A DNA stretch of 11,635 nucleotides, taken from assembly GCA_050008715.1 (NCBI GenBank), contig JBEKMC010000108.1, forward strand, positions 1 to 11,635, given 5' to 3'. The stretch is from JAKACA01 sp050008715 (lineage in GTDB: Bacteria; Actinomycetota; Acidimicrobiia; Acidimicrobiales; Bog-793). How positions within the stretch are numbered: the stretch's first letter is position 1; each line of letters begins with the position of its first letter. A program made the translations under genes and the position numbers. The notes under the pieces are model-generated. The model had not been told where the DNA came from and did not search any database. It was given only the letters and a program-made list of their open reading frames with translations. Positions 1 through 8,736 of this stretch are shown here, in pieces.

Positions 1-2
1 AG

Positions 3-299
3 GCTGCGGTGGACAGCGGGCACTGGCCCCTCTACCGGTTCCACCCGAGCCCCGCCGCGGGCACCCGGCCCTTCCAGCTCGACTCGAAGACCCCGACCAT
101 CCCGGTGAGGGACTTCGAGCTGGCGGAGCTGCGTTTCTCGACGCTTGCGCACAGCGACCCGGATCACAGCCGGCATCTCCTCGCTCTGGCCCAGGCGGAC
201 GTCGACGAGCGCTGGCAGTACTACGAACAGTTGGCAGGCGAGACGCGCAGTGTCCCGCACGACGATGGCGATGACGCCATGGATGGAGGTATTCAGTGA
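3..299 (+). CDS. nifJ: Pyruvate:ferredoxin (flavodoxin) oxidoreductase, C-terminal fragment (5' end outside window)
   Basis: The reading frame is open from the first bases of the window and ends at the TGA at 297-299, so only about the last 98 residues are present. The stretch DSGHWPLYRF, followed by a proline-rich turn, PFQLDSK, and a tail with LAHSDPD and a helix ending DERWQYYEQLA, matches the extreme C-terminus of the single-chain PFOR family as I know it. That enzyme oxidises pyruvate with CoA to acetyl-CoA, CO2 and reduced ferredoxin or flavodoxin in the cytoplasm. The TPP and Fe-S regions lie upstream and cannot be checked. Its stop codon overlaps the GTG start of the next gene (GTGA, 296-299), so the two are probably translationally coupled. 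This ties pyruvate oxidation to the pathway encoded downstream. A related 2-oxoacid oxidoreductase cannot be fully excluded from the tail alone. Confidence 0.88.
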   Translation, partial: AAVDSGHWPLYRFHPSPAAGTRPFQLDSKTPTIPVRDFELAELRFSTLAHSDPDHSRHLLALAQADVDERWQYYEQLAGETRSVPHDDGDDAMDGGIQ

Positions 300-1794
300 A
301 GCGGTTAGGGCTGGAGGAAGAGGTCGTCGACACCGACGTGTACGAGAGGACCGTGGAGCGGTTTCGGGAACGACAGATCGCGCTGCCGACGTTCGCCGAA
401 CTGGCTGACCCCTCGCTCATCCCCGATGTCGTGCGAGCCCGGCTGAAGGACGTCGGCGCCGACGAGGCACATCCGCTCAACCTGTTCCGGGTGCACTGGC
501 ACAACGATGCCAGTCGCACGGGCCTCGTGGACGTGCCCGAGCATGTCGTGCTCCCGCCGGAGCTGACCGGGACGAAAGCTCGCATCGTGGTCCTCCTGGC
601 GAACCGGTTCCCGATGATCGGCGCCCACAAGGTGCTCGCGAGCTATGGCTGCCTCGCCCCCCGCGTGGTCACGGGGCAGTTCGACCCGACGCGCCACCGC
701 GCCATCTGGCCTTCGACGGGCAACTACTGCCGCGGCGGCGTCGCCATCTCGAAGCTGATGGGTTGCCGCGGTGTCGCCGTGCTGCCGGAAGGCATGAGCA
801 AAGAGCGATTCGACTGGCTCGAGTCGTGGGTGGCAGACCCGTCCGACATCATCCGCACGCCCGGCACGGAGAGCAACGTCAAGGAGATCTACGACGAGTG
901 CAATCGCCTGGCAGCCGACCCGGAGAACGTGATCTTCAACCAGTTCTCCGAATTCGCCAACTACCTCGTCCACTACCACGCCACCGGACGGGCGATCGAG
1001 CGCGTCTTCTCGTCGATGGCGGCCGACGGCAGTGACGGCCTCCGTCTGCGGGCGTTCGTCTCCGCCACCGGTTCCGCCGGCACGATCGGCGCCGGCGACT
1101 ACCTGAAAGAGCACCTCGGCGCTGCCATCGTCGCCGTCGAGGCCCTCGAGTGCCCGACGTTGCTGAACAACGGCTTCGGTGAGCACAACATCCAGGGGAT
1201 CGGCGACAAGCACATCCCCCTCATCCACAACGTGATGAACACGGACTTCGTCGTCGCCGTGTCGGATCATGCGACCGACCACCTGAACATCTTGTTCAAC
1301 ACCGAGATCGGCCACCGTTACCTGACCGCCCGTCACCACGTGAGCGAGGCGACGCTCGATGCGCTGAACTCCTTCGGGTTGTCGAGCATCTGCAACGTCC
1401 TTGCAGCCATCAAGCTCGCCAAGTACGAGGAGCTCGGTCCGAATGACGTCGTCACCACGGTGGCGACGGACGGTGCGACGATGTACGACAGCGAACGTCA
1501 TCTGGCGCTCGCGAAGGAGTATCCCGGCGGTTTCGACGAAGTGGCCGCAGGAGAGATCTTCGGCCAGTACCTCGCCGGTGCCGGCACTGACAACCTCCTC
1601 GAGCTGACCCGGGCGGAGCGTGAGCGCATCTTCAATCTGGGGTACTTCACCTGGGTCGAGCAGCAGGGTCTCTCGGTGGAGGAGTTCAGGTCGAGGCACG
1701 AAGCCGGCTTCTGGGAGGGGATCCACCCGATGGTGGGCGTCTGGGACGACATGATCCGGGACTTCAACGCCCGTACGGGTGTCCTCCAGCAGCT

Positions 1795-1798
<4 letters not shown>
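296..1798 (+). CDS. Large fold-type-II PLP-dependent enzyme (cysteine synthase / diaminopropionate ammonia-lyase-like)
   Basis: This is a 500-residue cytoplasmic enzyme of the tryptophan-synthase-beta superfamily. The probable Schiff-base lysine is K112 in GAHKVLASYG. The substrate-carboxylate loop is STGN at 140-143, followed by RGGVA. The glycine-rich phosphate cup is GSAGTIGAG at 259-267, and TDGATMYDSE lies at 391-400. The GN..RG.VA and LPEG.SKER patterns recall 2,3-diaminopropionate ammonia-lyase (YgeX), which makes pyruvate and ammonia; this comparison is from memory. It is longer than most cysteine synthases and YgeX (roughly 300-400 residues), with about 100 extra residues before the lysine and an acidic, aromatic-rich tail after 440. 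The GTG start is set by GGAGG at 285-289, six bases upstream, and overlaps the PFOR stop. The substrate is unknown; a beta-elimination or deamination feeding PFOR is inference. Confidence 0.85.
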
Positions 1799-3146
<1,348 letters not shown>

Positions 3147-3150
<4 letters not shown>

Positions 3151-4469
3151 TCGAGCACCCCGTCTCGCCGCTCGGCGGTGGGAGGCTCGTCATACGGGGA
3201 GCCCGAGTGCCGGGCGACATCGCCGTCGAGGACGGCCGGATCAGCGAGATCGGCTCGGTGGCTCGCCGCCCGTCCGACCGCGAGCTGCACTGTGACGGCG
3301 ACATCGTCACTGCGGGGCTCGTCAACACCCACCATCATCTGTACCAGTGGATGACACGCGGTCGAGCCACGAGCTGTGATCTGTTCGGTTGGCTGCAGGA
3401 GCTGTACCCGGTCTGGAACGAGCTCTCGGTGGACGACGTTGCAGCGGCGGCCACGGTCGGCCTCGCCGAGCTCGCCCGCAGCGGCGCCACTACGGTTGCC
3501 GACCACCACTACGTCGTTCCTCGCGGCGACGACACGGTGTTCGACGCCATTGCTGCCGCCGCACGCAGCGTCGGGATCCGGCTGCATCTCTCCCGCGGCT
3601 CCATGGATCTGGGTGAGAGCGCCGGCGGGCTGCCGCCGGACGACATCGTCGAGGACGTCGAGGCCATCCTCGCCTCCACCGAGGCGGTAGCTGCGAGGCT
3701 GCACGACGGCGAGTACGTGAACGTCGTCGTCGCGCCGTGCAGCCCCTTCTCGACGAGCGAGCGGCTGATGACCGAGTCGGCCGGCCTCGCTCGCAGGCTC
3801 GGGCTGCGACTGCACACGCACCTCGCCGAGACGGTGGCGGAGGAGCGCGACTGCCTTGGGCGTTTCGGCTGCAGGCCGCTCGAGTACGTCGAGCGCCTTT
3901 CATGGCTCGGCCCGGACGTCTGGTTCGCACATGCCATCCACCTCGATGCAGCCGAGGCGGTCCGCGTCGGGGCCGCCGGGACCGGCGTCGCCCATTGCCC
4001 GAGCTCGAACGGGCGCCTCGGTTCCGGCATCTGCCCCGTCCGCCAGCTCGTGGCGGCGGGCGCCCCGGTTGGCCTCGGTGTCGACGGCGCCGCCTCGAAC
4101 GAGGCCGGTGTCCTGCAAGCCGAGCTGCGCCAGGCCCTCTACTTCGCACGGCTGCGGGACGGGGAGGCGAGCGCCTTCTCGCCCGCCGACGCCCTCGAGC
4201 TCGGAACCGCCGGCGGTGCCCGTTGTCTCGGGCGCCCGGAGCTCGGGCGGCTCGAGCCGGGTGCGCCCGCCGACATTGCCGTCTGGCCAGGGGAAGACCT
4301 CGCCGACGTGCCGGACGCGATCGCCGGTCTTGTCCTCGGGCCGGACCGCCGTGTGCGCCACCTGTTCGTCGGTGGCGAGGCCGTCGTGAGTGACGGGGAG
4401 CTCCTCGGGGTTGACCTGCGCGCTGCCCATGAGGAGCTCGCCCGCCGGGCCCGCCGGCTCTGGCCGTGA
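3147..4469 (+). CDS. 8-oxoguanine deaminase / SsnA-like amidohydrolase
   Basis: This is a 440-residue amidohydrolase of the TRZ/ATZ/guanine-deaminase group. THHHLYQ at 61-67 supplies metal ligands H62 and H64. HTHLAET at 223-229 supplies ligand H225 and catalytic-type E228. AHAIHLD has H262, and GVDGAASNE has ligand D313. LFGWLQELYPVW (79-90) and RGSMDLGES.GGLPPDD (150-166) are, from memory, characteristic of bacterial 8-oxoguanine deaminases, which convert 8-oxoguanine to urate and ammonia. SsnA and hydroxyatrazine hydrolases are the nearest alternatives. Both ends form the small beta-sandwich typical of the fold (LVIRGARVPGDIAVEDGRI; ADIAVW). The TTG start at 3147 overlaps the upstream TGA, with GGAG at 3137-3140. 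The next in-frame GTG would cut the first strand. The family is confident; the exact purine substrate is inferred. Confidence 0.87.
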
Positions 4470-4552
4470 CGCCTCCGGTCCTAATGCCTCGGGTCGTAAT
4501 GTCTCTGGTCGTAATGCCTCTGGCCGTAATGCCTCCGGTCGTAATGGTTCCG
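4456..4552 (+). repeat. 15-bp minisatellite derived from the 3' end of the deaminase gene
   Basis: Five 15-bp units run at 4471-4485, 4486-4500, 4501-4515, 4516-4530 and 4531-4545 (consensus GCCTCYGGTCGTAAT), with a partial sixth copy after them. The 15 bases at 4456-4470, which contain the last codons and TGA stop of the deaminase gene, match a unit at 12 of 15 positions, with the stop in the same place. The array therefore looks like an amplification of that gene end. Each full unit has TAA in the deaminase frame and ends in TAATG. The next-gene frame reads as a pentapeptide of the ASGRN type. The array fills most of the 103-bp gap between two operon genes. Confidence 0.9.
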
Positions 4553-4579
4553 GCGAAGCGGCGCCAGCCTCCATGCTGA
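4484..4579 (+). other. Possible 31-codon leader ORF within the minisatellite, overlapping the hydantoinase start
   Basis: An ATG frame opens at 4484 in the first TAATG of the repeat array. It contains further in-frame ATGs every 15 bases (4499, 4514, 4529, 4544) and stops at the TGA at 4577-4579, just past the hydantoinase ATG at 4573. The predicted peptide is valine- and methionine-rich with a short basic tail (PAKRRQPPC). No convincing Shine-Dalgarno precedes it. It could serve termination-reinitiation coupling between the deaminase and the hydantoinase, or it may simply fall out of the repeat phase. Coding status is doubtful. Confidence 0.25.
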
Positions 4580-5961
4580 TCCGTCACGGCACCGTCGTCG
4601 ACGTAGCCGGCGAGCGTTCCGCTGACGTGCGCATCGCCGGCGACGGGAGAGTGACAGAGGTCGGCCACCTCCGCCCCCTTCACGGCGAAACGGTCCACGA
4701 CGCCACGGGCAAGCTCGTGATCCCCGGTGGTGTCGACGCTCACACGCATCTCAACATGCCGGTCGGAGCGGTTCGCGTGTCGGACGACTTCGCGAGCGGG
4801 ACGAGAGCAGCCGCCATGGGCGGCACCACGTCGATCATCGACTACGTCACCGTGCAACGAGGCGAGGACCCGATGGCGACGGTGGGGATGTGGCGAAGCT
4901 GGGCGGAGCGTTCCACGATCGACTGGGGACTGCACCTCACCTTCACCGAAGCCGTGCCCGAGGCCGTCGTGGCCGCCGGCGCGGAGGCCGGCATCACGTC
5001 GTTCAAGCTGTACCTCGCGTATCCGGACCGGTTGCAGGTGAGCGACGGCACCGTGCTCCGCCTCATGCAGGCCGCACGGCGCCACGGGGTCCGCGTCGCC
5101 CTGCACTGCGAGAACGGCGGAGGCGTGGAGGAGTTGCGCCGGCAGGCGCTCGCGGCCGGGCGCACGGCCGTCATCGAGCACGCCAACACGCGTCCGCCCG
5201 CCCTCGAAGCCGAAGCGGTCGGTCGGGCATGTGCCCTCGCCGAAGTTGCAGGCGCCTCGATCTTCATCGTCCACGTCTCGTCGGCGCCGGCCCTCGCAGC
5301 CGTCACGCAGGGGCGCGCCCGGGGCGTCGACGTTCGCGCCGAGACATGCCCGCAGTACCTCTACCTCGACAGCTCCGCGCTGGAAGGCGAGGATGCGCCC
5401 GATTTCGTGTGCACGCCACCGCTACGCGATCGATGGCACGCGGATGCCCTCTGGCAGGCGATCGCCCAAGGGACGCTCGACACCGTCGCCACAGATCATT
5501 GCCCGTTCACTCGGGCCGATCGACGCAGGGGCGTCGCCGGCAATGCCGGCGGAGTGAGCGATTTCACCGACATCCCAGGGGGCCTCCCGGGCATCGAGAC
5601 ACGGCTGGCGCTCGTGTGGGAGGGCGTCCGGGCGGGTCGCATCACGACGGCGGACTGGGTGCGAGTCTGCTCTGAGGCGCCCGCCCGGATCTTCGGGCTC
5701 TGGCCGGCGAAGGGCTCACTTGCCGTCGGGGCCGACGCCGACGTCGTCGTATGGGATCCCGCCCGGCGCCAGTCCCTCGAGGCCGCCGACCTGCACATGG
5801 CCGTCGACCATTCTCCCTACGGCGGCCGAGTGGCCGTCGGCTGGCCGGAGCTCGTGCTCAGCCGCGGGCGCGTCGTCTCGAACGACGGCGGTTACGAGGG
5901 CGAGGAAGGCTGGGGCCGCTACCTTGCCCGCTCACCTGTGGGGGCGCCGGTGAGCGGCTGA
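4573..5961 (+). CDS. hydA: D-hydantoinase / dihydropyrimidinase-type cyclic amidohydrolase
   Basis: This 462-residue binuclear-metal cyclic amidase is about the usual length for bacterial hydantoinases and for E. coli HyuA (YgeZ). All metal ligands are present: H57 and H59 in DAHTHL, K145 in FKLYLAY (the carbamylated lysine), H178 in ALHCEN, H234 in IVHVSS and D308 in ATDHCPF. Y150 sits at the catalytic tyrosine position. PGGLPGIETRL (335-345) is the usual substrate-side loop. The enzyme hydrolyses a cyclic ureide (hydantoin, dihydropyrimidine or a related purine-breakdown ring) to an N-carbamoyl amino acid. The ATG at 4573 is chosen because MLIRHGTVVDV is the standard first strand. The frame is open back to 4390, which would add a low-complexity ASGRN-repeat segment overlapping the deaminase gene. 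No strong Shine-Dalgarno is visible. Allantoinase is a less likely alternative. Confidence 0.88.
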   Translation: MLIRHGTVVDVAGERSADVRIAGDGRVTEVGHLRPLHGETVHDATGKLVIPGGVDAHTHLNMPVGAVRVSDDFASGTRAAAMGGTTSIIDYVTVQRGEDPMATVGMWRSWAERSTIDWGLHLTFTEAVPEAVVAAGAEAGITSFKLYLAYPDRLQVSDGTVLRLMQAARRHGVRVALHCENGGGVEELRRQALAAGRTAVIEHANTRPPALEAEAVGRACALAEVAGASIFIVHVSSAPALAAVTQGRARGVDVRAETCPQYLYLDSSALEGEDAPDFVCTPPLRDRWHADALWQAIAQGTLDTVATDHCPFTRADRRRGVAGNAGGVSDFTDIPGGLPGIETRLALVWEGVRAGRITTADWVRVCSEAPARIFGLWPAKGSLAVGADADVVVWDPARRQSLEAADLHMAVDHSPYGGRVAVGWPELVLSRGRVVSNDGGYEGEEGWGRYLARSPVGAPVSG

Positions 5962-7643
5962 TCCGCATCGCCGTCCGTGCCGTGTGGGGGGATGCCGGCG
6001 ACGACGTCCGAGTCGTCGGTGAGCTCTGATCGCTCCACGACCCGCCAGCCCCCGACCCAGACCCCCTCGATGCCGACCGGGTACTCCCACGGTGACTCGA
6101 AGGTGGCCCGGTCCGCAATGACGTCCGGGTCGAACAGGACGAGATCACCCGCCAGCCCGGGCCGGATCTCACCGAGGCGGCCGGCCCACCCGACGACGGC
6201 GGCAGCCTTCGAGGTCACTTTGCACACAGCCTCCTGAAGCGACAGCGTCCCGAGCTCGCGTACGTAGCGCCCGAGGACCCTCGGGAACGTCCCGTGCAGC
6301 CGCGGGTGCGGGTGGCCGCCGTGGTCGACGACGGCGTCGGTGCCGATCGAGGTGTAGCTCTGGCTCATGAATCGGGCGACGTTCTCCTCGACGTTGTTGA
6401 ACGAGACCAGCGACATGCCGAGGTTCTCGCTCGCCAGCAAGTCGAACACGACGTCGAAACCCTCCTGCGAATCGACGTCACTCACGCCGGCGGCGGAGAT
6501 CACGTCCGCGAACGACCGGCCGACGAGCTCGGCGTCGCGCGACCTTGCGACCTTCAATCCCACCCATCCGTCGGAGAACCGCCACCAGTTGTCCCACGAC
6601 GTCGTGTCCTCCATCAGCTGTGTCCGCAACCGGGCGCGGATGCCCGGGTCGGCGAGGTGGGCGATGGCGGCCTCATGACCGCCGTCCTGCACCCACGGCG
6701 GCAGCAGCACGATCGCCGACGTCGAGCCGGCGATGTAGGGATGGACGTCGGCGGAGATGTCGACGCCGGCCTCCTGGGCGGCACGGATGCGGTCGATGAG
6801 CACCGATGCCTTGTGCCAATTGTCGCGGCCGGCAGCCTTGATGTGGCTGTAGTGCAGGTGGCAGCCGGTCCTCGCCGCCACCTCGAGTACCTCGTCAGTC
6901 GCTTCGACGACGCGGTCGCTCTCCGACCGCACGTGGACGAAGAACGGCAGGTCGCGGGCCGCAACGACTTCGCACAAGGCTGCAACCTCGTCGGTGGTGG
7001 CATATGCCGCAGGGACATAGACGAGACCGGACGAGAAACCTCTCCCTCCCTCGTCGAGCGCCCTTGCCAAGGCTTCCTGCATGGCGGCGATGTCGGCCGC
7101 TGTCGCCTCGCGGGCGACGTCTCCCATGACGAGGCGCCGAATGGTTGCATGCCCGACGAGCAGGGCTGTACGGGTCGCCGAACTGGCAGCGACGGCTTGT
7201 CGGTACTCGCCGAACGAGCGCCACGTCCATGACTCCGGCGGGATCGTCCCGTCGAGTCCTGCGAGGAAGGCGACGTGGTCGGCCAAGTCCTCCTCCGACA
7301 CCGGGGCCGCAGAGATCCCGTCCTGGCCGAACACCTGTGCCGTGCATCCCTGCACGAGCTTGGGCGAGTCGCCGATCGGCGGGTTCCTCGGCTCGTCCCT
7401 CAGCAACGTGTACAGATCGGAGTGGGAGTGGAGGTCCACGAACCCGGGTGCGAGAGCGAGGCCGTTGCCGTCGACCGTCGCCGCCACGTCGAACGGCGCC
7501 GTCCGGCGGGCGGGACCGACCGCGGCGATGACGCCCCGGTCGTCGACCACGACGTCGCCGACGACCGGATCTGCGTCGGTGCCATCGATGATTGTGACGC
7601 CCCGCACCCACAGCGACCTGGCTGCCTGCTCGTGCCGAGCCAA
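5919..7643 (-). CDS. N-acyl-D-amino acid deacylase (D-aminoacylase) family amidohydrolase
   Basis: This 574-residue amidohydrolase belongs to the D-aminoacylase family. FVDLHSHSD (68-76) carries ligands H72 and H74. FVHVRSE has H237 and R239, YSHIKAAG has H267 and K269, and SIGTDA has D436. HPRLHGTFPRVLGRY (446-460) is the conserved loop after the catalytic aspartate. The motif usually written GNCG, whose cysteine bridges the metals, reads GQDG here (D107). The family hydrolyses N-acyl-D-amino acids; some members act on other N-substituted amino acids or dipeptides. The frame extends upstream to 7769, but the TTG at 7643 is preferred because AAAGGAG lies seven bases before it and the first beta strand begins at residue 11. 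It is transcribed against its neighbours and overlaps the hydantoinase gene end by 43 bp. Its place in the pathway is uncertain; removing an N-acyl or N-carbamoyl group from a D-configured intermediate is possible. Confidence 0.85.
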   Translation of the reverse strand: MARHEQAARSLWVRGVTIIDGTDADPVVGDVVVDDRGVIAAVGPARRTAPFDVAATVDGNGLALAPGFVDLHSHSDLYTLLRDEPRNPPIGDSPKLVQGCTAQVFGQDGISAAPVSEEDLADHVAFLAGLDGTIPPESWTWRSFGEYRQAVAASSATRTALLVGHATIRRLVMGDVAREATAADIAAMQEALARALDEGGRGFSSGLVYVPAAYATTDEVAALCEVVAARDLPFFVHVRSESDRVVEATDEVLEVAARTGCHLHYSHIKAAGRDNWHKASVLIDRIRAAQEAGVDISADVHPYIAGSTSAIVLLPPWVQDGGHEAAIAHLADPGIRARLRTQLMEDTTSWDNWWRFSDGWVGLKVARSRDAELVGRSFADVISAAGVSDVDSQEGFDVVFDLLASENLGMSLVSFNNVEENVARFMSQSYTSIGTDAVVDHGGHPHPRLHGTFPRVLGRYVRELGTLSLQEAVCKVTSKAAAVVGWAGRLGEIRPGLAGDLVLFDPDVIADRATFESPWEYPVGIEGVWVGGWRVVERSELTDDSDVVAGIPPHGTDGDADQPLTGAPTGERAR

Positions 7644-7650
7644 GGCCTGA

Positions 7651-7657
7651 CTCCTTT
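7651..7657 (-). promoter_or_regulatory. Strong ribosome binding site fixing the TTG start of the deacylase
   Basis: Read on the minus strand this is AAAGGAG, followed by seven bases and then the TTG at 7643-7641. It is one of the clearest Shine-Dalgarno matches in the window. It decides between this start and an in-frame ATG 42 codons upstream, which would place a low-complexity extension across the divergent promoter region. Confidence 0.75.
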
Positions 7658-7681
7658 GATTCAGGTGTATCGCCGAGCCCG

Positions 7682-7702
7682 AGTGGCCGGCATCCGGCCA
7701 CT
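7682..7702. promoter_or_regulatory. Perfect inverted repeat, candidate operator
   Basis: The left arm AGTGGCCGG (7682-7690) and right arm CCGGCCACT (7694-7702) are exact reverse complements around a 3-base centre, CAT. It sits 39 bases upstream of the deacylase start and 77 upstream of the carbamoyltransferase start. That is a natural place for a dimeric repressor or activator controlling both directions. The 3-base spacer would also allow an RNA hairpin, but no T-tract follows on either strand. The regulator is not in this window. Confidence 0.55.
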
Positions 7703-7778
7703 GTATCGGGGCGGTTGCCGGCGCAAACGGGTCCAATGGCCCTAGTCCGACGGGCCTCCCAACAGGCAAGATGCTGAG

Positions 7779-8732
7779 ATGCGAAGCTTTCTAGGTCGGG
7801 ACATTCTGTCCCTCAAGGATATGGAGCGGGAGGAGTTCTTCCAGATTTTCCGGGTGGCTGACAGGCTACGGCCGTACGCCGCGGAACGCCGGAACGGAGA
7901 TCTCCTCAAGCACAAGACGCTGCTCACGGCGTTTTACCAGCCGAGCACTCGAACACGGCTCGCCACCGAGGCGGCGATGCACCGCCTTGGCGGTCACGTG
8001 CTCGGGTTCTCCGATGCGAAGATGACGCGAGCGGGCGACTTCTACCAGGAGTCGATCAAGGACACCGTCCACATGCTGGAGTACTACGGCGACGTCATCG
8101 CCATGCGTCACTTCCAGCAGGGCGCGCCAGCCGAAGCGGCGAAGTGGTCGTCGGTGCCCGTCATCAACTGTGGTGACGGTTGGGGGGAGCACCCGACGCA
8201 GGTCCTCACGGACCTCTACACGATCTGGCAGGCCAGGGGCACGCTCGACGGCCTGAAGGTGCTCCTCGTCGGCGACATGCGGATGCGCACGATGCACTCG
8301 ATCCTGTACGCCATGTCGCAGTTCGACATCGAGGCCTTCGTCGTAGGGCCGCCGGAGATGTCGCTCCTGCCCGAGTTCAAGTCGGAGCTCGACGCCGTGA
8401 ACGTGCAATACCGCGAGATGGAAAGCGTCGCCTCCTGCATCGCCGACGCCGACGTCATCTACATGGAGCCCGTCGTGCAAGCCGACTACACGCAGTCGCG
8501 CGTGGAGGCTGCCGGCGAGCACGGCGGCACCCCCGCCGCCTACCAGGTGACCCGTCAGATCCTTCGAGAGAAGGCGAAGTCGGATTCGATCATCTTGCAC
8601 TCGCTTCCCCGCATGGACGAGCTGCCGCCGGATGTCGACAGCACGCGCCACGCCCGCTACTGGGTGGAGGCCTTCAACGGCGTCGTCATGCGGATGGCAC
8701 TTCTATCCCTCGTACTCGGAGCAACGGAGTAA
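7779..8732 (+). CDS. Aspartate carbamoyltransferase-like protein with altered amino-acid-binding residues
   Basis: This 317-residue protein aligns end to end with the PyrB catalytic chain. The carbamoyl-phosphate site is intact: PSTRTR at 55-60, MRH at 109-111 (E. coli R105), GEHPTQ at 136-141 (H134, Q137), RTMHS at 170-174 (R167) and SLPR at 275-278. Two aspartate-specific features are missing. The 80s loop that carries K84 in E. coli (GKKGET) reads AGDFYQES here, without the lysine. YMTRVQ, containing R229, reads YMEPVVQ. It is therefore probably not a pyrimidine-pathway ATCase but a transcarbamoylase for another acceptor, perhaps an amine or ureido acid released from purine breakdown. It begins the operon with the next transcarbamoylase (4-base gap) and carbamate kinase. 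The ATG is chosen by family alignment; the Shine-Dalgarno is weak. No regulatory subunit (PyrI) gene is nearby. Confidence 0.86.
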   Translation: MRSFLGRDILSLKDMEREEFFQIFRVADRLRPYAAERRNGDLLKHKTLLTAFYQPSTRTRLATEAAMHRLGGHVLGFSDAKMTRAGDFYQESIKDTVHMLEYYGDVIAMRHFQQGAPAEAAKWSSVPVINCGDGWGEHPTQVLTDLYTIWQARGTLDGLKVLLVGDMRMRTMHSILYAMSQFDIEAFVVGPPEMSLLPEFKSELDAVNVQYREMESVASCIADADVIYMEPVVQADYTQSRVEAAGEHGGTPAAYQVTRQILREKAKSDSIILHSLPRMDELPPDVDSTRHARYWVEAFNGVVMRMALLSLVLGATE

Positions 8733-8736
8733 GACC

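Larger units (their letters stand above)
7644..7778. promoter_or_regulatory. Divergent intergenic control region between the deacylase and transcarbamoylase operons
   Basis: This 135-bp region separates two genes read in opposite directions and must carry promoters for both. It contains a perfect 9-bp inverted repeat (described separately) flanked by two copies of TGTATCG at 7666-7672 and 7702-7708, 36 bp apart. On the minus strand these read CGATACA and could contribute -10-like elements for the deacylase. I could not find a convincing -35/-10 pair for the plus-strand operon. The start at 7779 has only a weak Shine-Dalgarno candidate. Confidence 0.6.

Noticed and set aside
4471..4545. CRISPR array
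   Set aside because: The units are 15 bp in direct tandem without spacers, and no cas genes are present.
4390..4572. N-terminal extension of the hydantoinase from GTG 4390 or ATG 4429
   Set aside because: The extension overlaps the deaminase gene by 80 bp, is low-complexity and made mostly of the repeat, while the ATG at 4573 begins the standard first strand. It remains possible, so the repeat is listed separately.
3490..5274. 594-codon minus-strand open frame across the deaminase and hydantoinase
   Set aside because: It is an antisense shadow: low-complexity arginine/proline/glycine runs, no domain, and it crosses two well-supported genes and the minisatellite.
6294..7232. 312-codon plus-strand open frame inside the deacylase
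   Set aside because: It is the complement of a gene with conserved metal-binding motifs on the minus strand and shows no recognisable protein family.
7682..7702. Intrinsic terminator
   Set aside because: The hairpin has no T-tract on either side and lies between two divergent starts, where no transcript needs to end. An operator is the better reading.
7644..7769. Upstream start of the deacylase at 7769
   Set aside because: It would translate the divergent promoter region, including the palindrome, and ignore the strong AAAGGAG before the TTG at 7643.
8632..8736. Upstream start of the second transcarbamoylase at 8632
   Set aside because: It would overlap the preceding gene by about 100 bp. 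The ATG at 8737 has a well-placed GGAG and matches the family N-terminus.
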